A stretch of DNA of 42,870 bases from assembly GCA_014804675.1 (NCBI GenBank), contig JAAUZH010000007.1, positions 113,627-156,496 of the forward strand. The letters run 5' to 3'. The translations under genes and the position numbers were made by a program. How positions within the stretch are numbered: position 1 is the first letter of the stretch; the number at the start of each line of letters is the position of its first letter. The notes below the pieces were generated by a model, which was not told the DNA's origin, did not search any database, and was given only the letters and a program-made list of their open reading frames with translations. The stretch comes from Lachnospiraceae bacterium. GTDB taxonomy: Bacteria > Bacillota > Clostridia > Lachnospirales > Lachnospiraceae. Shown here piece by piece: positions 1 to 7,679 of the stretch.

Positions 1-393
1 GTTTAAAATCAAGGTTTCGCCATTATCCAGCATCAGGCGAAGCTTCATGTTCAAATCTGCCTTAATATGGCTTACTTTATAAATATTCACCGCCACCGAC
101 TTTCCTATCTGAATAAATCCGCCTGCCCCAAAGCGGGCAAGGAAAGCTTTCAGACTATAATCCAACTGCCAGACTTCCTTTTCCTGATAAGCAAAAAGCT
201 TCCGGTCTACTACTTCCAGATAATAAATACTTCCCGAATGCAGCTTTTTTACACAATCATCTTTTCTCCCGCAAATGCTTTGAAAGGAAAGAAAAAAATC
301 TTTTATCAGTTCTATTGTTTCGGACTCCCGGCTATAATGCACATCTACATAATCCTCTTCCAAATAAGCCTCTTCCAAATAATGAACTTTCAC
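1..393 (-). CDS. LytTR-family DNA-binding protein, 3' part beyond window
   Basis: A minus-strand reading frame opens with GTG at 393-391, seven bases after AGGAGG (401-406), and runs without a stop off the left edge, giving 131 visible codons. The last third (about residues 85-131) reads like a LytTR DNA-binding domain: FIQIGKSVAVNIYKV, then IKADLNMKLRLML and DNGETLILN. LytTR domains bind promoter DNA through a beta-rich fold. The first 80 residues resemble the short variable N-terminal part of the stand-alone LytTR proteins common in Clostridia. No receiver domain precedes it, so this is not a classic LytR/AgrA response regulator. The target and the missing C-terminus cannot be seen. Confidence 0.75.
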   Translation of the reverse strand, partial: MKVHYLEEAYLEEDYVDVHYSRESETIELIKDFFLSFQSICGRKDDCVKKLHSGSIYYLEVVDRKLFAYQEKEVWQLDYSLKAFLARFGAGGFIQIGKSVAVNIYKVSHIKADLNMKLRLMLDNGETLILN

Positions 394-675
394 TCCCTCA
401 CCTCCTATGAAAATGATGATACCTTTTTCTTCAAAACTCCGCAAGAAATGTCTGCGTAACCTGCGTTTGCATGTGCGTATGCTGCAGTTTTTCTCCTTGT
501 GAAGTTGGCTTATTCTGCTGTAAGAGTGATATATTTCATACCATTTGAAAAATCATATTATTCCTACTTCAATAATTTTTAATAGAAAAATAACCGTTAT
601 TATGCTATACTAAATATAATTAGTTTTTTGTATATATTTGCCAAGATATTTTATTTGTTGGAAAGGGATATAAAA
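394..675. promoter_or_regulatory. Divergent intergenic region
   Basis: This gap separates the leftward LytTR gene from the rightward PIN-like gene. It is AT-rich. A plus-strand extended -10, TGCTATACT (603-611), lies about 65 bases before the ATG at 676 and could drive the PIN-like gene; no good -35 is visible. I see no other structure. Confidence 0.35.
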
Positions 676-1587
676 ATGGAGTCATTTTATTTAATAGATT
701 TCGAAAATGTGCATAATGAAGGGCTAGAGAATATAGACACACTTACTAAGACAGACCATGTTCGTATTTTTTATACAGAAAATGCATCAAAGATCAGCTT
801 AGATATTTTAGATAATGCTTTTACTAAGGGAATTGACATTGTTACACATAAAATCCCTGTTCGCAAGCAGTCTTTGGATATGCATCTCGTTTCATATCTT
901 GGATATTTACTGGGAATCCATAAAGGAAAACCATATTCTTATGTAATTATCAGCAAGGACAAAGATTATGACAATATCATAAAGTTTTGGCAGGAAAAGG
1001 ACTTTAAGAATATATCTCGAAAGCAGAAAATACCAAGCGGCAATATAGCAAATCAAAAGAAAACAACGGTCTCTGCAACAGCAGCTTCTATACAAACTAT
1101 CAATGGTAAAATAAATGCTGGTATGGCATATGAGTTTTCCGGTGACGATAGAAGTGAATTGAATTTATATATGCAGCATGCTCTAATTAATTTAAATTAC
1201 ACAAAAAATGCAGCAAACAGAATATGTAAATATGTTGTTGCACATTGTAATGATGAGCGTATGTTAAGCGGGATTCATAATGACCTTAAAAGAGAATTTG
1301 AGGACTCTTCCGAAGTCTACAAAGATGTAAAAACAATTCTTGAGGGATTTGTATCTTCCAAAAGCAAGGTTGCCAAACGTGAATCACAGGTGCGTTCTTT
1401 TTTTGGTCAGCATTTTAAGAAGAAAATATATGTTGATAAGAAAGAAAAAATCATTAAAATTATTTCAGGCGCTACAACCAGGCAGCAGGTTAATAATGAA
1501 TTGCTAAAGTTGTATTCTGACAGCAATCGGGTAAAAGAAATGATAAAAACTTTACAGCCGTTGATTAAAGAACTGCCCGGAAAATAG
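676..1587 (+). CDS. PIN/NYN-like nuclease-domain protein with helical C-terminus
   Basis: The ATG at 676 is preferred over an in-frame ATG at 628 because GGAAAGGGA (660-668) sits just upstream and the conserved domain begins at once. Residues 1-115 have a PIN/NYN-like pattern: FYLIDFENV (D8, E10), a central acidic SLDMHLVSYLG, and VIISKDKDYDNII, the usual places of metal-binding acids in this nuclease fold. Residues 160-303 hold two related helical units, each about 60 residues with an alternating basic/acidic pattern (NAANRICKYVV... and KEKIIKIISGA...). PIN/NYN proteins cut RNA; the substrate here is unknown. It is AT-rich like the island that follows. Whether it acts with the zinc-ribbon nuclease is inference. 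Confidence 0.7.
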   Translation: MESFYLIDFENVHNEGLENIDTLTKTDHVRIFYTENASKISLDILDNAFTKGIDIVTHKIPVRKQSLDMHLVSYLGYLLGIHKGKPYSYVIISKDKDYDNIIKFWQEKDFKNISRKQKIPSGNIANQKKTTVSATAASIQTINGKINAGMAYEFSGDDRSELNLYMQHALINLNYTKNAANRICKYVVAHCNDERMLSGIHNDLKREFEDSSEVYKDVKTILEGFVSSKSKVAKRESQVRSFFGQHFKKKIYVDKKEKIIKIISGATTRQQVNNELLKLYSDSNRVKEMIKTLQPLIKELPGK

Positions 1588-1668
1588 AAGGTGGAAAAGC
1601 TCCAGTTCTTACTATTCTTTTAATATCATCCACGGCAAATCAGATAATTTCAGGAGGAAAATTTATTA

Positions 1669-1770
1669 TGATTAAGATACTGTTTATCTGCCACGGCAAC
1701 GACTACCTTCGCAAACCCTTTATTTGCCTGAATCGCAGCAAAATTTGGCATATCGTGGCAGACGAATAAT
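1669..1770 (+). pseudogene. Broken 5' end of a low-molecular-weight protein tyrosine phosphatase gene
   Basis: After CAGGAGGAAAA an ATG opens a 33-codon frame beginning MIKILFICHGN. This matches the start of the intact phosphatase at 5307 (MKTRVLFICHGN), including its ribosome-binding site. After the asparagine the homology stops: the essential CX5R arginine is absent and the frame ends at TAA. Eighteen bases (1683-1700) are identical to 5325-5342. It is either a duplicated 5' end left by insertion of the AT-rich island or the stump of a diverged second copy. Confidence 0.65.
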
Positions 1771-2096
1771 ACTCTGACTACTGTTTGACTACGAATGAAG
1801 GAATGAAAATGGATAAATGTGTTATTAGTGGCGTCATAAGTGCAAAATGGGTATCGTTAAATAGTTTAAAAACCATTAAAAGGCAGAAACTAAAAAATTA
1901 ATGATTAGAGAAAAAAGCTTTATTTTATGGGATTTCTGGAAATCGTTAAAATGTTTGGAGATATATTCAAAAAGTTAGGCGGATCATTAAAATATTTAGA
2001 GTAATCGATTGATTAAAAGGAAAACAGAAAAACAGAAATAAAGCAATGAATGATAAGCCACAATGTAATTGGGAAAAATAAGAAGGTGAAGAGAAT
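1771..2096. other. AT-rich gap before the zinc-ribbon gene
   Basis: No convincing gene. A 32-codon frame at 1803-1901 starts with ATG but has no recognisable similarity and a poor ribosome-binding site. An 11-bp string, ACTACGAATGA, at 1788-1798 recurs at 5146-5156, near the other border of the AT-rich block. Confidence 0.4.
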
Positions 2097-4178
2097 TTGG
2101 CAAAGCTAGTTGTTGGAGTAAATGATTTAGAGACATGGTGTAAAAATAATTATAGAGAAGACTTATTAGAAGAGTGGGATTATATTTCGAACAAGGGGTT
2201 GAAAAATAAATTAGGAGCAGATGTTTCTATGCCTAATCTTGTCATGCCTAATTCGAACATTAAAGTTGGTTGGATATGTAATAAAGGGCATAAGTATGAA
2301 GCTGCTATAGGAAATAGGACAGTAATTAATAGAGGTTGTCCATACTGTTCTGGAAGTAAATTGTTAATCGGATATAACGATTTTGAAACATGGTGTAAGA
2401 ATAACAGTAGAGAAGACTTGTTGGAAGAATGGAATTACAAAAAGAATAACGGGTTAAAACCGAGTGAGATTCTTCAAGGTGGAGCTGGAAAGAAATATTG
2501 GTGGATTGGTGCATGTGGTCATGAGTGGGATGCTGTTATTTCGAGTAGAATTACTGTTAGACAAGGAAAAACTCAATTAGTTAAGCCTGCTGGATGTCCT
2601 TATTGCAGTAATCCACCTAAAAGAATTCTTGTGGGGTTTAATGATTTAGTGTCATGGTGTATATCTAATCAAAGAGAAAATCTTTTGACAGAATGGGATT
2701 ACGAAAAGAATGATATTTCTCCTACAGAAGTTACGTTTGGAAGTGGAAAATATGTATGGTGGAAATGTAACAAGAATCATGAATGGAAAACACAAGTACA
2801 TAATAGAACGGAAGGTTCAAAAACTAATTGTCCTATTTGTGCTAGAACTCAGACGTCATTTCCAGAACAGGCGGTAGCATTCTATTTAAGAAAAGAGTAT
2901 GACATATTACAAAGATATAGAATAAAGGGGCGAGAGGTAGATATATTTATCCCTAAGTTCAACATTGCTATAGAATATGATGGCTTAATGTGGCATTCTG
3001 GTAAGGCTAAAATTAAGCATGATTTAGAAAAAACCAAGAAGCTTGTATCTGAGGGGATAACACTAATTAGATTAAGAGAAACAAAAGATAATACGTCAAT
3101 CAATAAAGAGAATGGACAATATGTTATAGAATTTGTGACAATAAATGGAAAATACGTCACAACAGAGTTCGAATGGGCCTTAAATGAATTATATAAGGTT
3201 ATTAATACTATTACTAATCATAATGGCATTCCGATTATAGATATGAAAGTGGATGAATTACAGATTAGAGCGCATTATATGAATGTCCTTAAGGAAAATA
3301 GTGTTGCGAGTGTTTTTCCAGAACTAATTGAAGAATGGGATGTTGAAAAGAATGAAGGGATTACACCAGATGTATTTTCGGCTAGAAACAATAAAAAAGT
3401 ATGGTGGAAATGTAGTAAAGGTCATTCATGGTTAGCTTCAATTAATACAAGAGGAGAACACAAGCTGGGGTGTCCGTATTGTGCAGGACAAAGAGTAATA
3501 GCTGGAGAGAATGATTTTGAATCATGGTGTAGAGATAATAATAGTGTTTTATTGGTTGAGTGGGATTATGAAAAAAATGTTGTAAAACCATATGAGATTC
3601 CTAGAACATATAAAGAAAAAATGCATTGGAAATGCAGTAAAGGTCATGAATGGGAAGCAACAGTATATAATCGTGTAAATGGAACAGGCTGTCCAGTATG
3701 TAATAATGGAAATAATGTAAGACGAAATAAAGTGTCATTAGCTGAATGGTGTTCTGAGAATAATTCTAGTTTGTGCGAGGAATGGAATTATGAAAAGAAT
3801 AAAGATATAACACCACAATCTGTTACATATGGTAGTCATGCTAAGGTATGGTGGAAGTGTTCTAAAGGACACGAATGGGAAGCTCAGATTAAAAGTAGGA
3901 CATATAATCATGGATGTCCATTTTGCTCTGGCACAAATAAAAGAGCAATAAAGGGTGTAAATGACTTAGAAACATGGTGTAAACAAAATGACCGAGAGTA
4001 TATATTGGATGAATGGGACGAACAGCAGAATGAAGAATTAGCTCCAGATATGGTTACTTGGGGAAGCCATAAACGTATTCATTGGAAATGTAGTAAAGGA
4101 CATAAATGGGAAGCAGTTGTAAAAGAACGAACGAAAATTCGTGGAAATCAATGTCCAATATGCAGAAAAAAATTATAG
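2097..4178 (+). CDS. Seven-module zinc-ribbon protein with embedded Vsr/PD-(D/E)XK-like nuclease domain
   Basis: The start is TTG at 2097, behind GAAGGTGAAGAG. The 693 residues hold seven repeats of about 70 residues, each a helical part of the type DLETWCKNN..LLEEWDYEKN followed by a zinc ribbon of the type WWKCSKGHEWEA...R...GCPYC (ligands C, H, C, C); this matches the DUF4379/probable zinc-ribbon family. Three modules lie before and four after residues 254-350, which read as a Vsr/DUF559-like nuclease: SFPEQ (E257), REVDIFIP (D282), IAIEYDGLMWH (E293, D295), ITLIRLRE. In module 2 the first cysteine is displaced (WWIGACGHEW). The family occurs in phages and accessory islands. DNA binding by the modules and cleavage by the centre are expected from the folds; the target is unknown. 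The downstream gene follows after 51 bases and is probably co-transcribed. Confidence 0.8.
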   Translation: MAKLVVGVNDLETWCKNNYREDLLEEWDYISNKGLKNKLGADVSMPNLVMPNSNIKVGWICNKGHKYEAAIGNRTVINRGCPYCSGSKLLIGYNDFETWCKNNSREDLLEEWNYKKNNGLKPSEILQGGAGKKYWWIGACGHEWDAVISSRITVRQGKTQLVKPAGCPYCSNPPKRILVGFNDLVSWCISNQRENLLTEWDYEKNDISPTEVTFGSGKYVWWKCNKNHEWKTQVHNRTEGSKTNCPICARTQTSFPEQAVAFYLRKEYDILQRYRIKGREVDIFIPKFNIAIEYDGLMWHSGKAKIKHDLEKTKKLVSEGITLIRLRETKDNTSINKENGQYVIEFVTINGKYVTTEFEWALNELYKVINTITNHNGIPIIDMKVDELQIRAHYMNVLKENSVASVFPELIEEWDVEKNEGITPDVFSARNNKKVWWKCSKGHSWLASINTRGEHKLGCPYCAGQRVIAGENDFESWCRDNNSVLLVEWDYEKNVVKPYEIPRTYKEKMHWKCSKGHEWEATVYNRVNGTGCPVCNNGNNVRRNKVSLAEWCSENNSSLCEEWNYEKNKDITPQSVTYGSHAKVWWKCSKGHEWEAQIKSRTYNHGCPFCSGTNKRAIKGVNDLETWCKQNDREYILDEWDEQQNEELAPDMVTWGSHKRIHWKCSKGHKWEAVVKERTKIRGNQCPICRKKL

Positions 4179-4229
4179 ATATATCTATGGTAGCAGGTGT
4201 TTTGAGTTGGCTTATAAGGAGAAGAGTGT

Positions 4230-4958
4230 ATGAAGGAAGTATTTAGCGATGTTCAAGCATTAGATTTTAATAGAAATCGTTTCAATATTTTTGATATGTA
4301 TGATAATGAACGAGTACCATTTGAATTGGTTTTTGATGATATTTGTCCAGTTTGTGGATATGGAATAGATATGGGAAGAGACTACACCCATAAGTTCCAT
4401 GATATTTCAAGTGATAACCAACAAGAATGTAAAGTGGCATGTATTCATCTGTGTGGACATTGCCATAAATTGTTTGTTACCGAACACGTGATGCGAAGAA
4501 GTAAGGAAAGTTACATTGAAAAGGGACACACAGTATATCCTATTATCGTTCAACACAAGGAAATATCGGATGAAATTAAAAAAGTGTCATCTGATTTTGA
4601 GAATTTATATATCCAAGCTTGTTCGGCTAGTGCTTATGGGTTAAAGGATATATATGGTATGGCATTGCGTAAAGCATTTGAGTGTTTGGTAAAAGATTAT
4701 GCTTTGTTTTTGAATCCTAAAAAAGAGGATGAGATTGTAAAGAAATCATTAGCTAATTGTATTAGAGATTATATTGAAAATACAAAGATTGTTGAATTAT
4801 GTACTAGCTGTAGAATTATTGGTAACAATGAAACTCATTGGAAAAATAATAATACAGCAGATGATATAATATTTATGGAAAAAGTATTAGGTGCAGTTTT
4901 GCATTTTATTGAACAAGAAATGATTGTATTAGATGCTAAGAAGTTTAATGATAAGTAG
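4230..4958 (+). CDS. Zinc-finger plus DUF4145-like protein
   Basis: ATG at 4230 follows AAGGAGAAGAG. Two CxxC pairs (C39/C42 and C75/C78, CPVC and CGHC) suggest one zinc site in the N-terminal third. Residues about 110-230 are helical and match the DUF4145 pattern: FENLYIQACSASAYGLKDI, MALRKAFECLVKD, and IIGNNETHW near the end (compare the IGN.GAH motif of the family). DUF4145 is related to HEPN-type helical bundles and is often found next to restriction or other defence genes. The gene shares strand and AT-rich codon use with the zinc-ribbon nuclease gene upstream, so a functional pair is plausible but not shown. Confidence 0.65.
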   Translation: MKEVFSDVQALDFNRNRFNIFDMYDNERVPFELVFDDICPVCGYGIDMGRDYTHKFHDISSDNQQECKVACIHLCGHCHKLFVTEHVMRRSKESYIEKGHTVYPIIVQHKEISDEIKKVSSDFENLYIQACSASAYGLKDIYGMALRKAFECLVKDYALFLNPKKEDEIVKKSLANCIRDYIENTKIVELCTSCRIIGNNETHWKNNNTADDIIFMEKVLGAVLHFIEQEMIVLDAKKFNDK

Positions 4959-5310
4959 AAATAGAGAGAAACTTATAAGTATAGTAAATTTGTTTGATGA
5001 CGCATTCTTATATTTATATGGCATATTGAAATATTTTGAATATGCGATGAGTGTGATAATTGAATATTATGAAATGAACCCTCAACAGGTTCAGGGGTGT
5101 TCAAATGAACCCCTCAAAATACGAGTAGTAACACACCTTGTTTTAACTACGAATGAGTGTAATGATTTGCCGTATTTTGCCTCGATTTGCCAAGATATGT
5201 ACTTAAATTCAATGTCATGTGACATTGTTACAATACCTTACACGAAAATGAAATGCGCAAAATACGGCGAATTACGGCAAAATAAGGCTTTACAGGAGGA
5301 AAAATTATGA
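4933..5310 (+). CDS. Doubtful hypothetical ORF
   Basis: A 125-codon frame overlaps the end of the DUF4145 gene by 26 bases and ends at TGA 5308-5310, overlapping the phosphatase ATG (ATGA). The sequence has no recognisable domain, an uneven composition, and crosses an inverted repeat (5169-5180 with 5257-5268). No good ribosome-binding site precedes the ATG. It may simply be border DNA of the island. Listed because the overlap with the phosphatase start could allow coupled translation. Confidence 0.22.
   Translation: MLRSLMISRNREKLISIVNLFDDAFLYLYGILKYFEYAMSVIIEYYEMNPQQVQGCSNEPLKIRVVTHLVLTTNECNDLPYFASICQDMYLNSMSCDIVTIPYTKMKCAKYGELRQNKALQEEKL
5169..5268. repeat. Inverted repeat upstream of phosphatase
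   Basis: GCCGTATTTTGC at 5169-5180 is the exact reverse complement of GCAAAATACGGC at 5257-5268, with 76 bases between. A partial third copy (TTACGGCAAAATAAGG) follows at once. It sits at the right border of the AT-rich island, just before the phosphatase ribosome-binding site. Confidence 0.6.
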
Positions 5311-5783
5311 AAACGCGTGTGCTTTTTATCTGCCACGGCAACATCTGCCGTTCCCCCATGGCAGAGTTCGTTATGAAAGACATGATAGAAAAAAAAGGCT
5401 TACAACACCAGTTTCACATTGCTTCTGCTGCCACCAGCACAGAAGAAACCGGCAATCCCGTACATCCCGGCACCAGAAATAAGCTGAAAGAATATGGCAT
5501 CTCCACTGCTGGAAAATATGCTATACAGCTAAAAAAATCAGATTATAAGGACTATGACTATCTGATCGGAATGGAAGAAAGAAACCTTACCAACATGCGC
5601 CGTATCACTGGCGGCGACCCGGATAAAAAGATGTACTGCCTTTTAGATTTCTCCAATCATCCACGAGATATTGCAGATCCCTGGTATACGGGAAATTTTG
5701 ATTTGACTTATACGGATATTGTGGAAGGCTGTGAAGCCTTTCTTTCCTACTTGGAAAACAAAAAGGAACTGGAAAATGAATAA
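5307..5783 (+). CDS. Low-molecular-weight protein tyrosine phosphatase
   Basis: ATG at 5307 follows CAGGAGGAAAAATT. The P-loop CX5R motif is complete: C9-HGNIC-R15-S. The general acid D124 lies in ADPWYTGNFD, and the length of 158 residues is usual for this family. These cytoplasmic enzymes remove phosphate from tyrosine (some from arginine) through a phosphocysteine intermediate. GC content and codon use shift back to those of the chromosome here, so this gene probably belongs to the host backbone. A VOC-family gene follows after 21 bases and is likely in the same transcript. The target protein is not known. Confidence 0.92.
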   Translation: MKTRVLFICHGNICRSPMAEFVMKDMIEKKGLQHQFHIASAATSTEETGNPVHPGTRNKLKEYGISTAGKYAIQLKKSDYKDYDYLIGMEERNLTNMRRITGGDPDKKMYCLLDFSNHPRDIADPWYTGNFDLTYTDIVEGCEAFLSYLENKKELENE

Positions 5784-5804
5784 CAACTAAGAAGGAGAAT
5801 CCCT

Positions 5805-6188
5805 ATGAAAATCAACCATACCGCTTTATATGTAGAAGACTTAGAAAGAGCAAGAACATTTTTTGAAACATACTTTCATGCTGTCTCCAATGAGAAATAC
5901 CACAATCAAACCACAGGCTTTGAAAGCTACTTTCTAACCTTTCAAGGGGACACACGTTTGGAAATCATGACAAAACCCCAGCTTGACAAGCATAAAAAAT
6001 CACCTGTAAGCTGGGGTTATATTCACTTAGCTTTTAGTGTGGGAAGCAAAGAGCAGGTAGACCATCTCACTGCCAGATTAAAAGCAGACGGCTACCCTGT
6101 CATAAGCGGTCCCAGAACTACGGGAGACGGCTATTATGAAAGCTGCATTCTGGATGAAGAAGGCAACCAGATTGAAATTACTGTTTGA
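5805..6188 (+). CDS. VOC-family (glyoxalase/bleomycin resistance-like) protein
   Basis: The 127-residue protein starts behind AAGGAGAATCCCT. It has two beta-alpha-beta-beta-beta units and all four expected metal ligands of the vicinal oxygen chelate fold: H5 (INHTALYV), E53 (RLEIMTK), H74 (YIHLAFSVG) and E124 (NQIEITV). This is closest to lactoylglutathione-lyase-like proteins, but the true substrate cannot be told from sequence. It follows the phosphatase closely on the same strand. The next gene converges on it with only 27 bases between, and no clear terminator is visible. Confidence 0.88.
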   Translation: MKINHTALYVEDLERARTFFETYFHAVSNEKYHNQTTGFESYFLTFQGDTRLEIMTKPQLDKHKKSPVSWGYIHLAFSVGSKEQVDHLTARLKADGYPVISGPRTTGDGYYESCILDEEGNQIEITV

Positions 6189-6215
6189 TTTTCTTATCAG
6201 AAGCAAACTTTGATA

Positions 6216-6692
6216 TCAAAAAGCAAGACTCAATGCACCAAACAACCCTGAGCTTGCCAATCCCATAATGATGCCCGCCAGCACCACGCCACACATAACC
6301 GCTAAAATGCTGGACTTAAAGTCCATATCCAAAAGGCTTGCCGCCAATGTGCCCGTCCATGCGCCTGTACCAGGAACCGGAATTCCCACAAACAAAAGCA
6401 GCGCAAAGAAAAGCCCACGGCCTGCCTTTGCCTTTAATTTTTCGCCGCCTTTTTTTCCCTTTTTCAGGCAAAAAGTAAAAAACTTTCCGATAATAGGCTT
6501 ATCCGCTCCCCATTCCAATACCTTTCTTGCAAACAAAAAAATAATCGGCACTGGAAGCATATTGCCGATAATCGCCACAATATAAGATGGCAATAGCGGC
6601 AGATTAAATAAAACGGCATAAGGAATCGCCCCGCGGAGTTCAATCAACGGTACCATGGAAATAAAAAATACCAAGATATATTTTTTTAACAT
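6216..6692 (-). CDS. Small multidrug export family membrane protein (COG2426)
   Basis: The 158-residue protein is mostly hydrophobic with four or more membrane segments. It begins MLKKYILVFFISMVPLIELRG, where the P-x-x-E-x-R-G motif marks the small multidrug export (Sm_multidrug_ex) family, and carries GNMLPVP and VPGTGAWTG, also typical. The ATG at 6692 follows AAGGAAAGGTAAGG. The name comes from early resistance studies; actual transport is unproven for most members. A minus-strand extended -10 (TGGTACAAT, 6768-6776) lies about 75 bases upstream. It lies on the same strand as the DnaQ-like/RarA pair but is separated from it by a structured intergenic region. Confidence 0.85.
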   Translation of the reverse strand: MLKKYILVFFISMVPLIELRGAIPYAVLFNLPLLPSYIVAIIGNMLPVPIIFLFARKVLEWGADKPIIGKFFTFCLKKGKKGGEKLKAKAGRGLFFALLLFVGIPVPGTGAWTGTLAASLLDMDFKSSILAVMCGVVLAGIIMGLASSGLFGALSLAF

Positions 6693-6720
6693 GTATTTAC
6701 CTTACCTTTCCTTTTCTATT

Positions 6721-6749
6721 GCAGCAGCGATATACCGCTGCTATACTTT
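6721..6749 (+). terminator. Hairpin with T-run
   Basis: AGCAGCG and CGCTGCT pair around a six-base loop and are followed on the plus strand by ATACTTTTTTT. It has the form of a rightward intrinsic terminator, yet no rightward gene ends here; it falls in the leader of the leftward export gene. Confidence 0.4.
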
Positions 6750-6820
6750 TTTTGCCAATTTTTCCCATTGTACCATACCTTTCCTTCCTTTGCATCAATA
6801 AATTGGAAGAACATTGGCAA

Positions 6821-6965
6821 GGGTTGGGGGATTGGGATAAGAGGACGTGGGAACTGGCATGGCATATAGTAGTCTTGTGGGCACGCTTTCGCTCTGCAAA
6901 GACGCAGCGGTACTAACGCACCACCACTTCATCCTCTCCCTTTATAGTATAATCCCCACAAACCC
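6821..6965 (-). ncRNA. Candidate structured RNA, possibly 6S-like
   Basis: The two ends pair over a long interrupted stem: GGGTTGGGGGATT (6821-6833) with AATCCCCACAAACCC (6951-6965), then GGGATAAGAGGACGTGG (6834-6850) with CCACTTCATCCTCTCCC (6924-6940). Between them lie small hairpins (CTGC..GCAG and a GCGAAAGC tetraloop on the minus strand). No reading frame is convincing. On the minus strand TTCATA (6970-6975), 18 bases, then TATACT (6946-6951) could be a promoter, although it overlaps the outer stem. The single long rod with internal bulges and the position near rarA suggest 6S RNA; length (about 145) is short and the strand is not certain. Confidence 0.4.
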
Positions 6966-6984
6966 AAATTATGAAACTCCCAAC

Positions 6985-7653
6985 CTATTTTAAAGGACTG
7001 GTATATCTGCACTCCGGGAAATTGCTACAGCCTAAAAATTCTCCAAACTTTCCGTTTCTTCGCTTTAGTTCTCCGCTGCACTTGGGGCAGATTTGGATTT
7101 TTATGTTTTTCTGGATTTCTGCCAGTGCTTCAAAGCATTTTTGATTCATCATGCAGTCATTCAATGCCCGGTGTGCTCCTTCCCGGCTGATTTGAAAATA
7201 ATCCGCAAGGTCCACCAGCTTGTGGTGCTTCAATTGTGGCAGACAGCTTCTGGACATATACAGGGTGTCAATATAATCATTTATAATTTCCATGCCAAAT
7301 AATCCCATGGCTTCCCTGTAAATAAATTTCAAATCAAAGGACTGTATGTTATGTCCTACCAGTACATCCTCCCCGATAAACTTTAAAAAGTCTTCCAGCG
7401 CTTCCCTGATATCCGGTGCATCTGCAACCATTTCATCCGTAATTCCGTTTACCTCAGTAGCATAATAAGGAATGCTCCGCCCGGGATTTACCAGCGTGGA
7501 AAAGGTATCGGTTATGCTTCTTTTTCTTACTTTTACTGCAGAAATCTCGATAATCCCATCACTTATGATATTGGTTCCTGTTGTTTCCAGATCAAATACC
7601 ACATAATCTTCTACATATTTTACCAGTCTTTTTCCCTTGCCCTGTGCTTCCAT
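6985..7653 (-). CDS. DnaQ-like 3'-5' exonuclease with C-terminal topoisomerase-type zinc finger
   Basis: The ATG at 7653 is chosen over one at 7674 because AAAGGGAG lies seven bases before it; the protein is then 222 residues. It has the DEDDh exonuclease motifs: VVFDLETTG (D21, E23), GHNIQSFDLKF and HRALNDC. This is the proofreading fold of DNA polymerase III epsilon and PolC. Residues about 187-222 form a C4 zinc finger (CPKC...CSNFPEC) of the topoisomerase I C-terminal type, which binds single-stranded DNA. The gene starts 27 bases after the RarA stop on the same strand, so the two are probably one operon for DNA maintenance. A role in repair or end processing is inferred. Confidence 0.88.
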   Translation of the reverse strand: MEAQGKGKRLVKYVEDYVVFDLETTGTNIISDGIIEISAVKVRKRSITDTFSTLVNPGRSIPYYATEVNGITDEMVADAPDIREALEDFLKFIGEDVLVGHNIQSFDLKFIYREAMGLFGMEIINDYIDTLYMSRSCLPQLKHHKLVDLADYFQISREGAHRALNDCMMNQKCFEALAEIQKNIKIQICPKCSGELKRRNGKFGEFLGCSNFPECRYTSPLK

Positions 7654-7679
7654 TTTGTTCTCCCTTTGTATCATTTATC

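Noticed and set aside
67..459. Plus-strand open frame of 130 codons
   Set aside because: It is antisense to the LytTR gene, which has a good ribosome-binding site and recognisable domain.
6268..6585. Plus-strand open frame of 105 codons
   Set aside because: Antisense to the small multidrug export gene; no ribosome-binding site.
6719..6916. Plus-strand open frame of 65 codons
   Set aside because: Runs through the hairpin and the structured RNA candidate and lacks protein-like pattern.
6821..6965. Structured region as SRP RNA
   Set aside because: The conserved helix 8 GGAA-type loop of bacterial SRP RNA is not visible.
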